The position numbers and the translations under genes were made by a program. Below are positions 12,164-24,388 of a stretch of DNA of 64,000 nucleotides, one piece after another (position 1 is the first letter of the stretch; each line of letters starts with the position of its first letter). The notes beneath the pieces were generated by a model. That model did not search any database. It had not been told where the DNA came from and saw only the letters and a program-made list of their open reading frames with translations. Origin of the DNA: Vitis vinifera (lineage: Eukaryota; Streptophyta; Magnoliopsida; Vitales; Vitaceae); NCBI RefSeq assembly GCF_030704535.1, contig NC_081822.1:12083001-12147000 (forward strand), written 5' to 3'.

Positions 12164-14256
12164 ATGATTGGATCATTTCTTACTAGAGGACTTGTGTATG
12201 TTACTCAATGAAACCCCATTCATTTTCTGTATAACAATATAGAGTTGATAAGTTTGTTGTTATGAAATTTTGAAATTTTTTAATCTCATAACTGCAGGAT
12301 GGTCTTTGGCTATGCATATCCTGCATATGAATGCTTTAAAACCGTGGAAAAGAATAAACCAGAGATTGAGCAACTTCGTTTTTGGTGCCAGTATTGGTAT
12401 ATGTTTATGTATTGCCATATTTGGTTCACTAGGAATTCCATAAGCAACCTTGTTCATAAAAAGTGTGTTTTCAAATGGACTTGTACAGGATTTTAGTTGC
12501 TGCAATAACAGTCTGTGAGAGAATTGGTGATACTTTCATTTCATGGTATGGAATTTAAACTTTACCATTGGGATGTTTTATGTATGAATGTGTATTTTGA
12601 TTGTGTTTTTTATTTTGCTTTCTTTCAAGGGTACCAATGTACAGTGAAGCAAAGTTGGCATTCTTTATATATCTATGGTATCCTAAAACAAAGGTATGGG
12701 CCTGATTGGGGAATTAAGATTGTAGTTGTTAATTATTTGCATCTTACTGTAATTGCTTCTCTGCTTCAATTATTTCAGGGAACAACATATGTTTATGATT
12801 CCTTCTTTAAGCCATATGTTGCAAAGCACGAGACAGAAATTGATCGCAACTTGTTGGAACTAAGGACTAGGGCTGGAGATGTTGCAGTTCTGTATTGGCA
12901 AAAAGCTGCAAGCTATGGCCAGACAAGAATTTTTGACATTTTGCAGTATGTTGCTTCACAGTCAACACCAAGACCACGTCCTGCTCAGGTATTCTTTGAC
13001 AAGGGTAACCAGTGTTTGACTGTGTTATCTTCTTGTCTCTATCACCTAACTCGTATTTTGCACAGGATAATTATGCTATTGACCTTTCCAATCAAGGCAA
13101 AATAGACCTCTGCTCTGCTATATAGCATCCTTATTATCAGGCCTTGATTTGGTTGTACACCATCAATTTGTGCACATAAGGACCTAAATCCTTTTTAACA
13201 GTTGGTATCGGCCTGAATTATGCTAGAAGATGCTTCACTTCATTTTATGATAATTAGAAAAGATACATGAAATGCACACTGGTGGACACTGTTGATGCAG
13301 GGAAATAGTATTTTCATCTTTTTTTTTTTTTTTTTCTTTTTTTTGGTTCTTTTCTCCATCGATTAGGGATTGTTATCCTTGGATGAAATAATTATTTTGA
13401 GGATGTTTTCTTGTTCTTTTTTGTTTATAATGCACAAATTTGTGTGTTTTGGATGAAAACACACAAATTGAATAATACACAATGAGCTTTTTTAATTATA
13501 TTTTTGTTTGGTTTTGGCATTCTGATACCTACTGTAGTTTTGAGACTTGGGGAAGGTTCCTTCCAAATTGATTAGAAAGGAGCTTTATTAACTGGATTTT
13601 ATGAACTTTCTAATTGGACTGATTCAAAAGGATTAACTGTTCCGGAGGAAGGTTTATTAGGACCTAGCATGAGAAATGGGCTTTCCTTCTTAGTTTTGAT
13701 ACTAGCACTTTAATGTTGTTTGTTGAATGATCATAAAAGCATTATGTCCATGGAAGTTGAGATACTGGAATTGAACTTTGAAATGCTGCCGTCATTTATC
13801 TTAACTGACATCATTTCTGAGCTACCATTTACTTTGTAATTACAACTGCAGCAACAAGGTCCTAGGGCTCGCCAAAAACCTGCTGCAGCAAATCGCCGGT
13901 CTGCTACTGCAACACAACCACCTCAAACAGAAGAACCACCATCTCCAACTTCTAGCACAACTTCAAGTCAGAACCAAGAGGAGGCAACCCAAGAAGAGCC
14001 GCCTCCATCACAGGAACCTAAAGAGGCAGCTCCACCAGCACCAACCTTGAATGCACAAAAAACAACTGTAACTCAACCCGCCACAGAAACCACCAGCCAA
14101 TCAACATCAAATGGAGCAGAGGACATGCAGATCGAACCAGTCTCATCTTTGCCAAATGAAAATGCTAATCCTCAACCACCGGAGACTGTCATGGAAGAAA
14201 CAATTCGGGTTACCCGAAGTAAATTCAGGAAAACCCGGTCCACGGTGAACCGCTGA
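12164..14256 (+). CDS. HVA22I: HVA22-like (TB2/DP1) ER membrane-shaping protein, closest to HVA22i
   Basis: HVA22 proteins are plant relatives of yeast Yop1 and human DP1/REEP, hairpin membrane proteins that shape ER tubules. CDS exons are 12164-12195, 12298-12396, 12489-12545, 12630-12693, 12779-12988 and 13852-14256, totalling 867 nt and 288 aa with consistent phases. Residues 1-11 are MIGSFLTRGLV, and the TB2/DP1/HVA22 domain covers about 12-100 with YAYPAYECFKTVE, LRFWCQYWILVA, VPMYSEAKLAFFIYLWYP and GTTYVYDSFFKPY. The tail from about 155 is Pro/Gln/Thr/Ser-rich and probably disordered, ending in an ETVMEETIRVTRSKFRKTRS-type segment that I recall from Arabidopsis HVA22i. The last intron before the tail exon is 863 bp. 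The start gives the conserved N-terminus and has no in-frame competitor. Subfamily i is likely from the long tail. Confidence 0.94.
13437..13469. repeat. Perfect 14-bp stem inverted repeat in HVA22 intron
   Basis: AATTTGTGTGTTTT (13437-13450) and AAAACACACAAATT (13456-13469) are perfect inverse complements around a 5-base loop. It is intronic. A small chance or MITE-derived hairpin is most likely. Confidence 0.5.
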
Positions 14257-15997
14257 AGAACGAGGTCATGGTATTTCCGTTTAACTCTGCAAAATGTGAG
14301 TAATTAGACAGTAGATGAACAAAGATGGGTATTGGATTATTGATGTTGATGTACATTTGTCAGCTTTCTACTTCTATTCTATATTGGTTACTTTATCCGT
14401 CCGCTTCTTTTTTTTTTAGCATGAGGTTGACAAAAGTGCTTTGATTTGGTAGGTCCAAAGGTTTCAAACCTTTAATTAATAATATGGATGAAGATGCCTT
14501 TCAGGTGCGGTGGTTGCTTTATAGGGGAAAGTATGTTGTTAAAGGTTTAACATCTCACCGACTGTTTTGCTCAAGGAAACAAGGTGTGTATCAGCATCTT
14601 TCCCCATCAGCCTAATGGGGAAAGACAAAGATCGATTATTTATGGTAGGGGGAGCTGGTGGGAATGTTATTCTGAGAGAGGATGATGAGAGTTATTAAGG
14701 AAATGAGATGTTTTCCGTTCAGAAAATGGAAAATACTATATCGCCAGGACCCGAAAGTAGTATAAACTCTTCTGTCTTGGATTCGAAGATGCTATGGAGA
14801 TTTTCTTTAATAAAAGAAAAATACAAACAAAGGGACAGCGTGCTTTTTATAACACGCCAAGAGAATCTTTTTAAAAGGCAATCAAAGTAGAAAAAGAAGA
14901 AAAGGACTGAAGTTGATGCTGATTAATTGCATGTGACATGTGCGGAACACAATTAATTAGTTATGGATAAGGATCTTTGTACGGGATATTTTGCCAAGGG
15001 AGAATTATAGTTTGGAAGGTCGGGTGGCAATTCCCCACCACCTTTTTTTTTGTGATAATGGTACGGACGTGATAGTTCCATCTGCCACGTATCCACCTTT
15101 CTTTGGTTGAGAGTGATTGGAGCTACAACGTCCTTTGCATGGTTCATTATCAAAGGTCATTTGTGTGGGAACATGTCGAAATCTAGTTCAGGGGTAAATT
15201 TGGCTGGACTCCCGCAACTGTGTTAACATCTTCATTTTAGCCCAGAGAAATTAGGATGAAATAATCCAAGTAAAAAGAGATGGAAGCCCATCCATTTGTT
15301 TGACTGTTGGCTAAAATTTGGACCCAAGGGCCCATTGCTCCTTAGGCTCCACTTATCCAAACCTGGAGTCTTGTCTATCCTTCTGGCTTCAACTTCCTTC
15401 GGAAAAAGGTAGAGAAATCCTTTGGATCTCAGTGATAGAAGTGATTGGCTCTTTACCCCATTGCTCTGTTTGCTGCATCAATATTCATTCATTGTTAAAC
15501 AATGCCGATCAATTCAATCAGAAACAGTTAAAAAAAACATCAAAACTGGGATGATTTCAAGAAATACAATTGTGGGACTTGGGATCGGTCAGTATCCACA
15601 TCCTAGCAGAGAGAGCTTCATGGAACTTCAGTTCTTTTGGGAACAAATCTTTGGTTGATCTTGATTCCAGAGTTAATCGTACAACTCAGTGATTCCAATA
15701 GAAGCATTTAGAACAATTTAACTGGGAAGAATTCCAAGTCAGTGTGGCTTCACCTCCAGCAACCTCTGGGCCAAGGCATGGAAGACAAGCACAAAAATTA
15801 ATCGTCACTAATCCCAAAAACTTTTATCATTGGGGATTCTTATTCCAATGCAAGCTGATCTATAAATTTTTGTAGCATAAAATTTTTTCACCGGTGTTAG
15901 CTAATAATTATTAGTTATGAACATAATTAGAACAACCATCTCCCTTCTAGCTACAAACTTTACACTCCAAATGTAAGGGGGAAAAATGCCCTTGGTA
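14257..15997. other. Convergent 3' region between HVA22-like and E2F genes
   Basis: The two genes point toward each other here. 14257 to about 14830 is probably HVA22 3'UTR. The E2F 3'UTR probably occupies the right end near 15900-15997. No other coding sequence is supported; open frames at 14708, 15318 and 15422 have no family features. Confidence 0.4.
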
Positions 15998-18900
15998 TCA
16001 ACCTGAGCAACCAACTGCCTGGTTCTTGTCCGGTTCACTCAGACTCCCCCTTAGTGATGGTTGAGTCTGAGCTAAGGATGCATCACTCGTTATGGAATCC
16101 TCTTGAAAGATGTCATTTTCTTGGGCCCAATCCTCATTTGCTGCCAGAAAAAAGAGAAGGTTATGAAGCAAAGGTTTCATGATCAGTGACGTGGATGAGA
16201 GCATGGCTTGAAGGACCATAACAGACCTAACTTTACACATTATGAACTGTCCTTGTCTTGGCCCAGGGGTGTGTGTGAGTTGTGTGTTGTTTATATGTAA
16301 ATGCATGTACACCTTATTTATTGTAAACCAAACTTGTCGAGTAAGAAAGAACTGAGCACATTGCTTACCCCACAGATCTGTAATGCTGACTTCAGGATCT
16401 GATCGAAGCCAATAATCATCATCTATCTGCAAACAAAACGAAGACCAGATGCAAAACAGTCATTCACTACAACCAAAAAACCTGGGCTGGGGGAGAAAGG
16501 TAGCCATGGAGGGAGGGATTGGGAGGTTTGCTCTTATAAACATCTATTTTAAAGCTTCATAGCAAAACCCTTGAGGCCTAGCTCAAGTGGTAAAGGGTTG
16601 GGGTAAGTTTATGAGGAGGTTCCAGGTTCAAGTTCCAATGGGGACAGGAAAAACGAAAAAATAAAAAACAAAAGCTTTAACAACACTCACTTTAAAGTCT
16701 GATGGGATAATCTTCTGAATCCCAGATCCCTCTGAGCCCAGTGAGCTGAACGGACCTGCATCCTGAAGTTTGTTGCAGCCACTATCCTCCACAGAATAAT
16801 CCAGTGATTTAGTTCTCCTGACTGTTATATCCTCAGATTGGCCTTCATATTTGCTACAAGCATCATGAACAAAAGCTATGATAGAAGGAAGAGTATACAT
16901 GCATGTGATCAAAGAAAAGATAAAATGCACTATTGTCCCTCCTGACTGTTATATCCTCAGATTGGCCTTCATATTTGCTACAAGCATCATGAACAAAAGC
17001 TATGATAGAAGGAAGAGTATACATGCATGTGATCAAAGAAAAGATAAAATGCACTCTTGGACAAAGATGTAGTGACTTCCAAAGCTCACTAAATCCCACC
17101 TCCAGTATGTGCACATGTTGTGCATGTTGCATGCATTGGTGTCATGTTGTGCATGTGTGTGTGTGTGTGTGAAAGAGAGAGAGAGATGAGTTTAGCCAAA
17201 TAAAGAATAGAAAAATACCTCAACAAGTATAAATCAATTGGTCCTGTGGTGCTTCTGATAATGATTCTAAACTGCCTTTGTGAGAAACCAATATCCTGCT
17301 TATATAAACAAGAAACCATCAGTTAGGAATACATCCTCAAAAGTTTGTGGCCCAATTATAAATTCTGAGCTACACACCTCATCAGGATCAGGAACTTCAA
17401 CAGAACTGGCTTGAGGAGCCTTTATTGCAATTAGTGTTTGATTCTGTGACAAAAATAATAGAAACCATATTCAGAGAATTTAAGGGACATCAGCTAAAAC
17501 CAGATTCAAGGAACATCTGAAGACAATTGACAGAACAGCAACCTGGAAGCAAGGAAGTGTTGTAATATCTTCTTCTGTCAAAAAGAGGTGCCTAGAGGTC
17601 CAAGAAGACAATTTGTCAAGTAGAACCAAGTCATATTATGAAATACAATCGGGACATCAGATGATCAAAGTACATACTTTTGACAATTTTCATCTCCAGC
17701 TATGGCCCTTAGAAGCTCCTGCTTTTCCCTGAAGAAGGAAATATGATGATGTTAGCCTGACTCTTTAAATCAACTACTGAAATTAAAAAATAAAAAATAA
17801 AAAAAATAAAAAATAAAAAGAAGAAGAAGAAGAAAGAAAGAAAGAAAATGAAGAAAAATCTTTTCCAAAGTCTAGTTAACTAACCTTATGCAATCATCAA
17901 GTCTACATTCTTCAGCATATAACCTTTCAACTTCAGCCTGTCATGAAACCAAAAGAAAAATAAGCTGAGAAAAAAAAAAAAGAGAAGGAAGAAGAAGAAG
18001 AAACTACTAGAAGCTGAAGAATTGTAGTATAACACACTACCATATGTTTCTGTCTAAGAAGCACTAGCAACATTGCATCCCTAGAGTCAATTTATAACAT
18101 GCTCTAACCAACCAAACATAAGTTTACTATTTTGACCTGATTCAAACCAACCAAATTTGATTTTGCAACCTAATATAATTATTCATCCAAATCTTTAGTC
18201 TATTTACCATATTATTGGGTTTACGATAAACCACCATATAAGATGAAACTTACCAGCAATCTGCTCTATGAAACCCATATGTTAAATACATTTGTTAAAG
18301 ACTATTATTCAACTCCCCACTGACAAATCAATTATGCTAATATATCATTAAGAACTTGCACAGACTTGTAGGATGATTTGGTGAAGAAACTTAATGTCTT
18401 AGCCTGATATTGTTATATCTAGCCCTATGAAGATTAACTGTAACATTCTGCATATGGACAGTGTGCAAAAAAATTATTTATAAATGCATGTTACTTTTCT
18501 AGTTCCTGGCTTCTTTTTTTCTCTGTTTTTTTTTTTTTCTTTTTTCTTTTTTCTTTTTTGGCTGCAACTTTCTACTTGTTATAGTCTGGATGGACTGATT
18601 TATTCCAGCTGGTGATCTTTCAAACATGGGATATTAGTTTTATAATCATGGAAGCTAGACAACAGCATGCCTGCAGCATGGGAACATAAAGATGGAAATG
18701 AGTTTAACCTTGTGATGTTGTACAGCCATGCCTATAGTTACTGATCAGGCTCAGTATGACACAAGATGCAAGAATATGGCAACAATATTATGTGCATTTT
18801 GGTAGGCACAACAGCTACCAAATAGTTACTGACAAAGGACAGATTGCAAATACAAGGCTGATAGCTGCCTTTTCATTATTATGTAACTTAATATGCACCT

Positions 18901-21900
18901 TCAATCTCGTGACTTCATTATCCATCTTCTGTGGCCCAGACATGTCAAATCCCCTGTCAGAAGGCCCACTGGTCATTAGAAATAAATGAAATGCAAAAGG
19001 CACCAAAGAAAAGGCATAGATATTTTACTTCCAGCTAATATGGTTCTTTGAAGTTTTCTCAATCAATCCTATTCCTTCAAGAACATTTGTAATATCATAT
19101 ATTCTCCTCTTTTGGACCTGCTCAACAATGGAAAGAAAAAAAATCCAATATAACACAAAACACACATGGAAGATAGGAAAGTACAGGAAGCACTGTTTAA
19201 ATACCTCCAAGACATCTGCAGTACGGTTTAGATCAAGGGTCCCATCCTTAGCCTCCTGGATCAAACTAATGAATTTCTTTGTTAACAAGCCTGCCAACAA
19301 CATATAAATCCCCAGTCCATAAATTGATTGCAAATGATGACGACAATGATGATGATGATGATGTGTGTGTCTCTGAGAGAGAGAGAGAGAGAGAAAGAGC
19401 CAGTCAAGTTGCATTAAGCCTCTGGACATTCTAATCTAGACTCACCTAGTGAACTGTCATAACGGCAAGTAACAACTGGATTCAGAATATTCGGGGACTC
19501 TGCAATAAAAAATCAATCAACACAAAAGCAAATATGTATAATGAGATGGCCACATACAGGCAGGGCAATATTTACAAATTGAATGGAGAATAGGAATATA
19601 CCAGCATTTGATCTTTGAGCTCCAGATTTGGCATTTTTTGACACCTTTGATTTACTGTGTTGCTGCTTACCACCCACACAAGACTCTGGTTCAAGGGAAG
19701 GAAATTTCATTTCTTCACCATGTCCATCAAGAGTGGCTTGTCTACTAGTCTGACCCTTGCAATGGTCTATTTCATTTGTTTGCTTCAACTACAAAGTTCC
19801 ATTTACATTTAAGATAAAAATGTGACAAAAGTGTAAAAATAAAAATACCAAATGAAGAATAAACTATCTTTGTTTACATTCACCAAGTATTTGTGCATAT
19901 GACAAAGTATATTTCTGCATTTCATCTAAGCTTATGTAATGCACTGCCTAACTGGTAGTCTAAAGTAGAAGTTCTATTTTCCCTTTCCCAAACAGAAGAA
20001 TATAAGATCTGAAGAATGCAAATTTAAGTAGGCTTCTTCCTGTGCCACTATATTCTATTTGTGTCCCAACCAAAAAACTTCAGCACACAGGATTTTTCAA
20101 TTTATGCAAGATAAGTGCAAGTTAGATAAGAGCATAAATGCCGGTTTCACCTTCAACTTCCACTTAATATAAGTGGAATTAGTTCATAGAAACAAATGAG
20201 TTTGTGGGATTTAACATAATAAGCACAGTATGTGTATTTACTGGCACATGCATATGGGTGAATTAGGGCAAACATATTATACAAAAATAACATCAGACTT
20301 TCCAAATGAGTTGAGTACATCCTAAATTACAACCAAATTTTCTATCAACCCTACACATCCCAAATTTATATCATGTAAATGAATTCTTACTGAATTATTC
20401 ACAAAATTCTGGATGTTTTAAATAATTCCTGAATCATTTGTGCAATACCCAACCTGAATAAATGCTAATCTCAATTCTACTCTTTAATTTTATCCGAATC
20501 TCCCCATCCCATTCCAAAATTCAAAATCTTCTCTATAGCAAACATCCCAAATTTTTCACTGTAATTCAAAAGGCACATTCCAGAAATACTGCAGTGATGC
20601 AAATTTTAGTATGCATTTCCAATTTTCTAGTCCCTACCTGATTCACCTACAATTGAATTTCAAAAATTGTTTCTCATTTGATGGCCTTATTAACCATCTG
20701 ATTAATCAACTCTCAACACACTTTGGGGCACAAAGATTCCTGATTCTAAATCTTAACATGGAAAGTGCGCTCATACTAGTCTACGATGCCACTGATGAAA
20801 GATCTAATTTTCAGTTCCCAATTCCATTTCAGCTCCACAGCTTAGATCATTTTCCACAAAGATGAACTTCTCATTACAAACAGATGCATCACTGGCTCAT
20901 TCCCCTCCTTATAAACAATGACATGGCAGCAAAGGCCTAAACCAAACTACTGCTTGCATGGACAACAATTATTGATGAATAATGCTAAATCACAAAAACA
21001 GCTGCTCTGGATTGCTCCCTCAAATAGACACAATGGCATGAATGTATTTTTTATTTTTTTTTAAATATCAGATTCTTGTCTTTCGGACAATTGCTTCATG
21101 CTGCCAAGAGTTGACAAATCTAAAAATCACCTGTTATAAGACATATTTACTATGTTACTTATAATTTGGCCAAAGCAGGAATGTAACAAACACGTGCTCG
21201 ATTAATAGAAGCTTGGAAAATGTCTAAATCCACATCAAGCACATTTATGTCCATAAAAGACCTCAGAGCAATAACACATGTCCTAGACCCCACCAGTCAA
21301 AGGTACAAGGGAATTTCAAACTCCATATTAATCGATACATTGTTGAAAAGATGACTATCAACATGAAGAAGAGCCTTTACTGAATGTCACTGGTAACATA
21401 AATTTAAGAAAACCTAAATGCCTAGCAGCTTATGCAATACAACTTCAGAGATTGAACATTCAACAGGTAAGGTAAGCCAAGAAAAAAGGTCATGAACCAT
21501 CCAAGCCTCTCTAGCCTTTCAAATTTGATAACTAAAAGGTCAGAGAGGATAAAAAGCCACCAAGAACAAAGTAACAATCAATCCTCAGAGACAGTACTAT
21601 AGCTACAGCCTATATTCAATTGTATCAAAAGAAACCCTCATAAACATACAAAATGAGTTCACAGTAAGTCAAAACACCTCAAAGACATGATGGAACTTCA
21701 AAAATGGAAAACCTAGAATTCAAATGGACAAAATCATCAATCAAGACTGTATCAGAGAAAACAACGAGAATAAAAATCAAATCATGAGACAGAACAATAG
21801 ATTGAATATCAAAACAGGAGAAAGAAATAAAAGATGAAATCATAGCATAAAACAATAGATTGCATGTAGAAAAGAAAAAAAGGAAGGGAAAAAAAAAGAT

Positions 21901-22146
21901 TAAATGATCAGATAAAAACGAACTCACCGGAAGCTTGACAAAAGCAGACTGTCGGTCGTCGCTATGGCAGTGCGTACGAGTATCAGAGACGAAAGAGGAG
22001 TCGTTCATTGGACAAGAAAAGAAAGGGAAAAGATGAGGCTTCCGCTGAGAGGAAGGGAAGAAAGGATTCAGAGACGGATTCCGAGTGTCGGATTGAAATC
22101 GAGATTGTTGATTGGAAAGGCTTGGATCATCGCCCCACACAGCCAT
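15998..22146 (-). CDS. E2FC: E2F transcription factor, E2FC-like, 14 exons
   Basis: E2F factors bind DNA with a DP partner and, with retinoblastoma-related protein, control S-phase genes and endoreduplication. Minus-strand exons: 21928-22146, 19602-19788, 19446-19499, 19205-19290, 19029-19117, 18899-18953, 17885-17937, 17678-17728, 17543-17591, 17378-17443, 17219-17295, 16691-16853, 16369-16426, 15998-16140. The sum is 1350 nt, 449 aa, all phases consistent. The winged-helix DNA-binding domain is about residues 145-212 ([36 protein letters not shown]). A leucine-rich dimerisation/coiled-coil part covers 215-265 and the marked box about 266-330 ([23 protein letters not shown]). [16 protein letters not shown] (387-402) is the RBR-binding region. 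These blocks resemble Arabidopsis E2FC most. A 46-residue acidic tail (404-449) extends past that motif, longer than the E2FC tail I recall. A perfect 117-bp duplication overlaps the start of exon 12. Intron 1 is 2.1 kb. Confidence 0.93.
16570..16677 (+). mobile_element. tRNA-derived SINE fragment in E2F intron
   Basis: The block has a polymerase III A box TAGCTCAAGTGG (16579-16590) and B box GGTTCAAGTTC (16625-16635) at tRNA-like spacing, followed by an A-rich tail. AAGCTT occurs on both sides and could be part of a short target duplication. It lies in the intron between exons 12 and 13, opposite to the gene. No cloverleaf forms well, so it is not a working tRNA. Confidence 0.5.
16815..17055. 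repeat. Perfect 117-bp tandem duplication spanning E2F exon 12 acceptor
   Basis: Copy one (16815-16931) and copy two (16939-17055) are identical base for base and separated by 7 bp. Each contains the end of intron 11, the TGTAG acceptor and the first 39 bases of exon 12. Only the copy at 16815-16931 continues into the rest of the exon, so the other is a decoy acceptor upstream. Confidence 0.95.
17137..17186. repeat. TG/GA compound microsatellite in E2F intron
   Basis: Runs of TG (about 17155-17171) pass directly into GA repeats (about 17172-17186) within E2F intron 11. A GA/CT-rich tract also lies near 19376-19395 in intron 3. Such tracts are usually length-polymorphic. Confidence 0.8.
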
Positions 22147-24388
22147 GAGGGAGTGCTTCAGTCTGAAAGCTACTTTGAGGCGGCAACACTTGCAAGAGAG
22201 AGACGGAGAGAGCCGAAACCCGAAATCGGGATTGAAGCGAAAAACAAAAACTCACAAAAGGAAAAATAAAAATAAATAACAACGTCACGAAACAGCGGGA
22301 AGTGTCACATGCTGAGCTGAGTTCGAATCCGCACGGCCCGCCCTCTGGCCGTTTACGCTTTCTAATATACGCCGTTTTTACGGGCTTTGTACGGGCTTGG
22401 GCTTTTGAGCCCTTTGAGAGGCCCGAACGAGGCCTAACAAATTCTTTAATCCATGAAAATAATATACCATCAATAAATTTGTAGTTTTTTTTCATTTAAA
22501 ACAGTCGGCTTTGTCTGTAATAATAATAATAATAATGATAAATGGAAGAATTTTTATTATCATTATTTTTACCTTTAAAAGAGAATTCTCAGACAGTCAC
22601 AGGCTAACTTCTGGATTTTCGCTTGAGTGGGCATGTCAGGGCTCCGACTTCCATGAATGTGTTTGGAAGTTAGTAAGGCCTCAGAAGGGTGGAACAGTGG
22701 CATAAAGGGATGAAACCCACTGATGGTTTAGCAGAGAGAACGCTTGAAACCTTCCTTTTGACTCAATATTGACACGTGAGTTGCTTGCCCTGCTAATAAT
22801 ACAAATTTCTCTTATTCTCCTCTTTGCTTCCCAACTCATGAGACGGAGCTACAGTACTAATAGTAGGTGATCCTTTAATATTCCTTTTTTTAAAATAATA
22901 GAATTTACACATAGGAAAAAGATCAGTTAGAAAGGGCAGACATGGGGGTTCATCTAAGAGCTTTTGCCGAAGCAACCCTCCCATGCGTGTCAATGGAAAG
23001 CCCTCATATCGTAGTGGAAAGTAACTTCGATTCAGCGGAGCATGTGAGACTCCTGAAGCCTTCCCTCAGACTACCAAAAATCACAGCTGAATTATTAGTA
23101 AAAGTTTAAGCGTCCTGCAATAATATCAAAAACCTATTTTAAAAACGTTACCCTTCGAATCTCATAGCTTTATTTCCGTGTCTAATTCGATATAAACCCC
23201 TTATCCAAAGGCCTATCTTTTCAACACTAAGAGGAAAATTTTGGTAGATACGGCGGCATGTTTTCAAACTAGGTTCGAGTTTAAAAGGCCTGATTGTGAT
23301 AGCACATGCACTCAAATTCCGTCATTAGCCCTACTGCCAAACTAAAGTGAGCGTTAGGCCACCCATTTTTAGGTGTTTACTCTCCTGTGTTGATGCAGCA
23401 ATGTAAAGATTTGGTTGCTATTTTTAAAAATTGTTCTTAAAAATAATTTTTAAAAATAGCTTTTAATATTTTAAAAAAATAAATTATATTTGAAAACTGA
23501 ATTCTAAAAAATAATTTTTATTCTGGAAAACAAAAAAAAAAAAACACATTTTATTAAATTAGTAAAAAAAATTAAAATAATTAAAATAAAAAATATTTTT
23601 GAAAATTGTTTTTTTAATCAATAAAGTATTTTCTTCTATTAACCTGATATTATAAATATATAAATAATTTGTATATGCACAATTTATTTAAATTAAAAAT
23701 ATAAATTATTTTATTTTAAAACTTTTACACCAATTATAATTTTTTTAAATAAATGATACTTTATAACAAGAGACCCAAGTGTAACCCCGCTCAGTGTTTT
23801 TTGGTGTTTAGCCAGCTACTTGATATAGTAAACAGAGACAACGTACCTGTTAGTGTAAGCTTGTTTTAAATACTAGCAGAACAACAGCCCCACTCGAGCA
23901 CTTTGTCCCAATTGGACTGCTCCTGTCTGCAACAAGCAACTGATTGAGGCGCTACTTGTTTTCATATCATGTTGGTGATCATGAAACCAATTCCTACATC
24001 GTGCCACAGCGCAGCCTGCACCCCTGCCCCAAACCTAGCCAAGGGCACAGCTTGAGCAGCAGCAGCAGCAACAACAACAACAAATACCCACCAGGGCCAA
24101 TACCAGGGACCCAACAATTGTCCCGAAAGAAACCAAAAGTCGCACAGGAACGAAAGATTGCAAGCACTACCCAAAATAATAATAATAATAATAATAATAA
24201 AATTATTCAGCCGCAATTAATTGTAGGTTTACATTTTAAAAATGTAATGTCATTACTTGATACTCATAAATGAAAGCAAATTAAAAATTAGAAACAAAAA
24301 GCTAGTGTACATCTATCTGGGATGCAGGCCTTTTTCCTGCCAAGTTGAAACTAATTTAAGGTGATAGACTAACAAGATGTAAGCATTA
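22147..24388. other. E2F promoter side and TRM6 3' flank
   Basis: The E2F 5'UTR and promoter lie at 22147 to about 22450, with GGGCTT and GGCCC motifs near 22380-22435. From about 23400 to 23760 is a very AT-rich, partly inverted-repeat stretch that may be a MITE relic. Trinucleotide tracts (AGC/AAC, about 24056-24082; AAT, about 24176-24200) lie in or near the TRM6 3'UTR. No additional gene is supported. Confidence 0.4.

Noticed and set aside
12515-13105. 196-aa plus-strand open frame read as one protein
   Set aside because: It runs through introns of the HVA22 gene; only 12630-12693 and 12779-12988 are exons in phase with the family.
22317-22330. GAGTTCGAATCC, a tRNA B-box look-alike upstream of E2F
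   Set aside because: No matching A box, acceptor stem or anticodon arm is present at the right distance.
23944-24273. 109-aa plus-strand frame with Ser and Asn runs
   Set aside because: The runs come from AGC/AAC and AAT trinucleotide repeats next to the TRM6 3' end.
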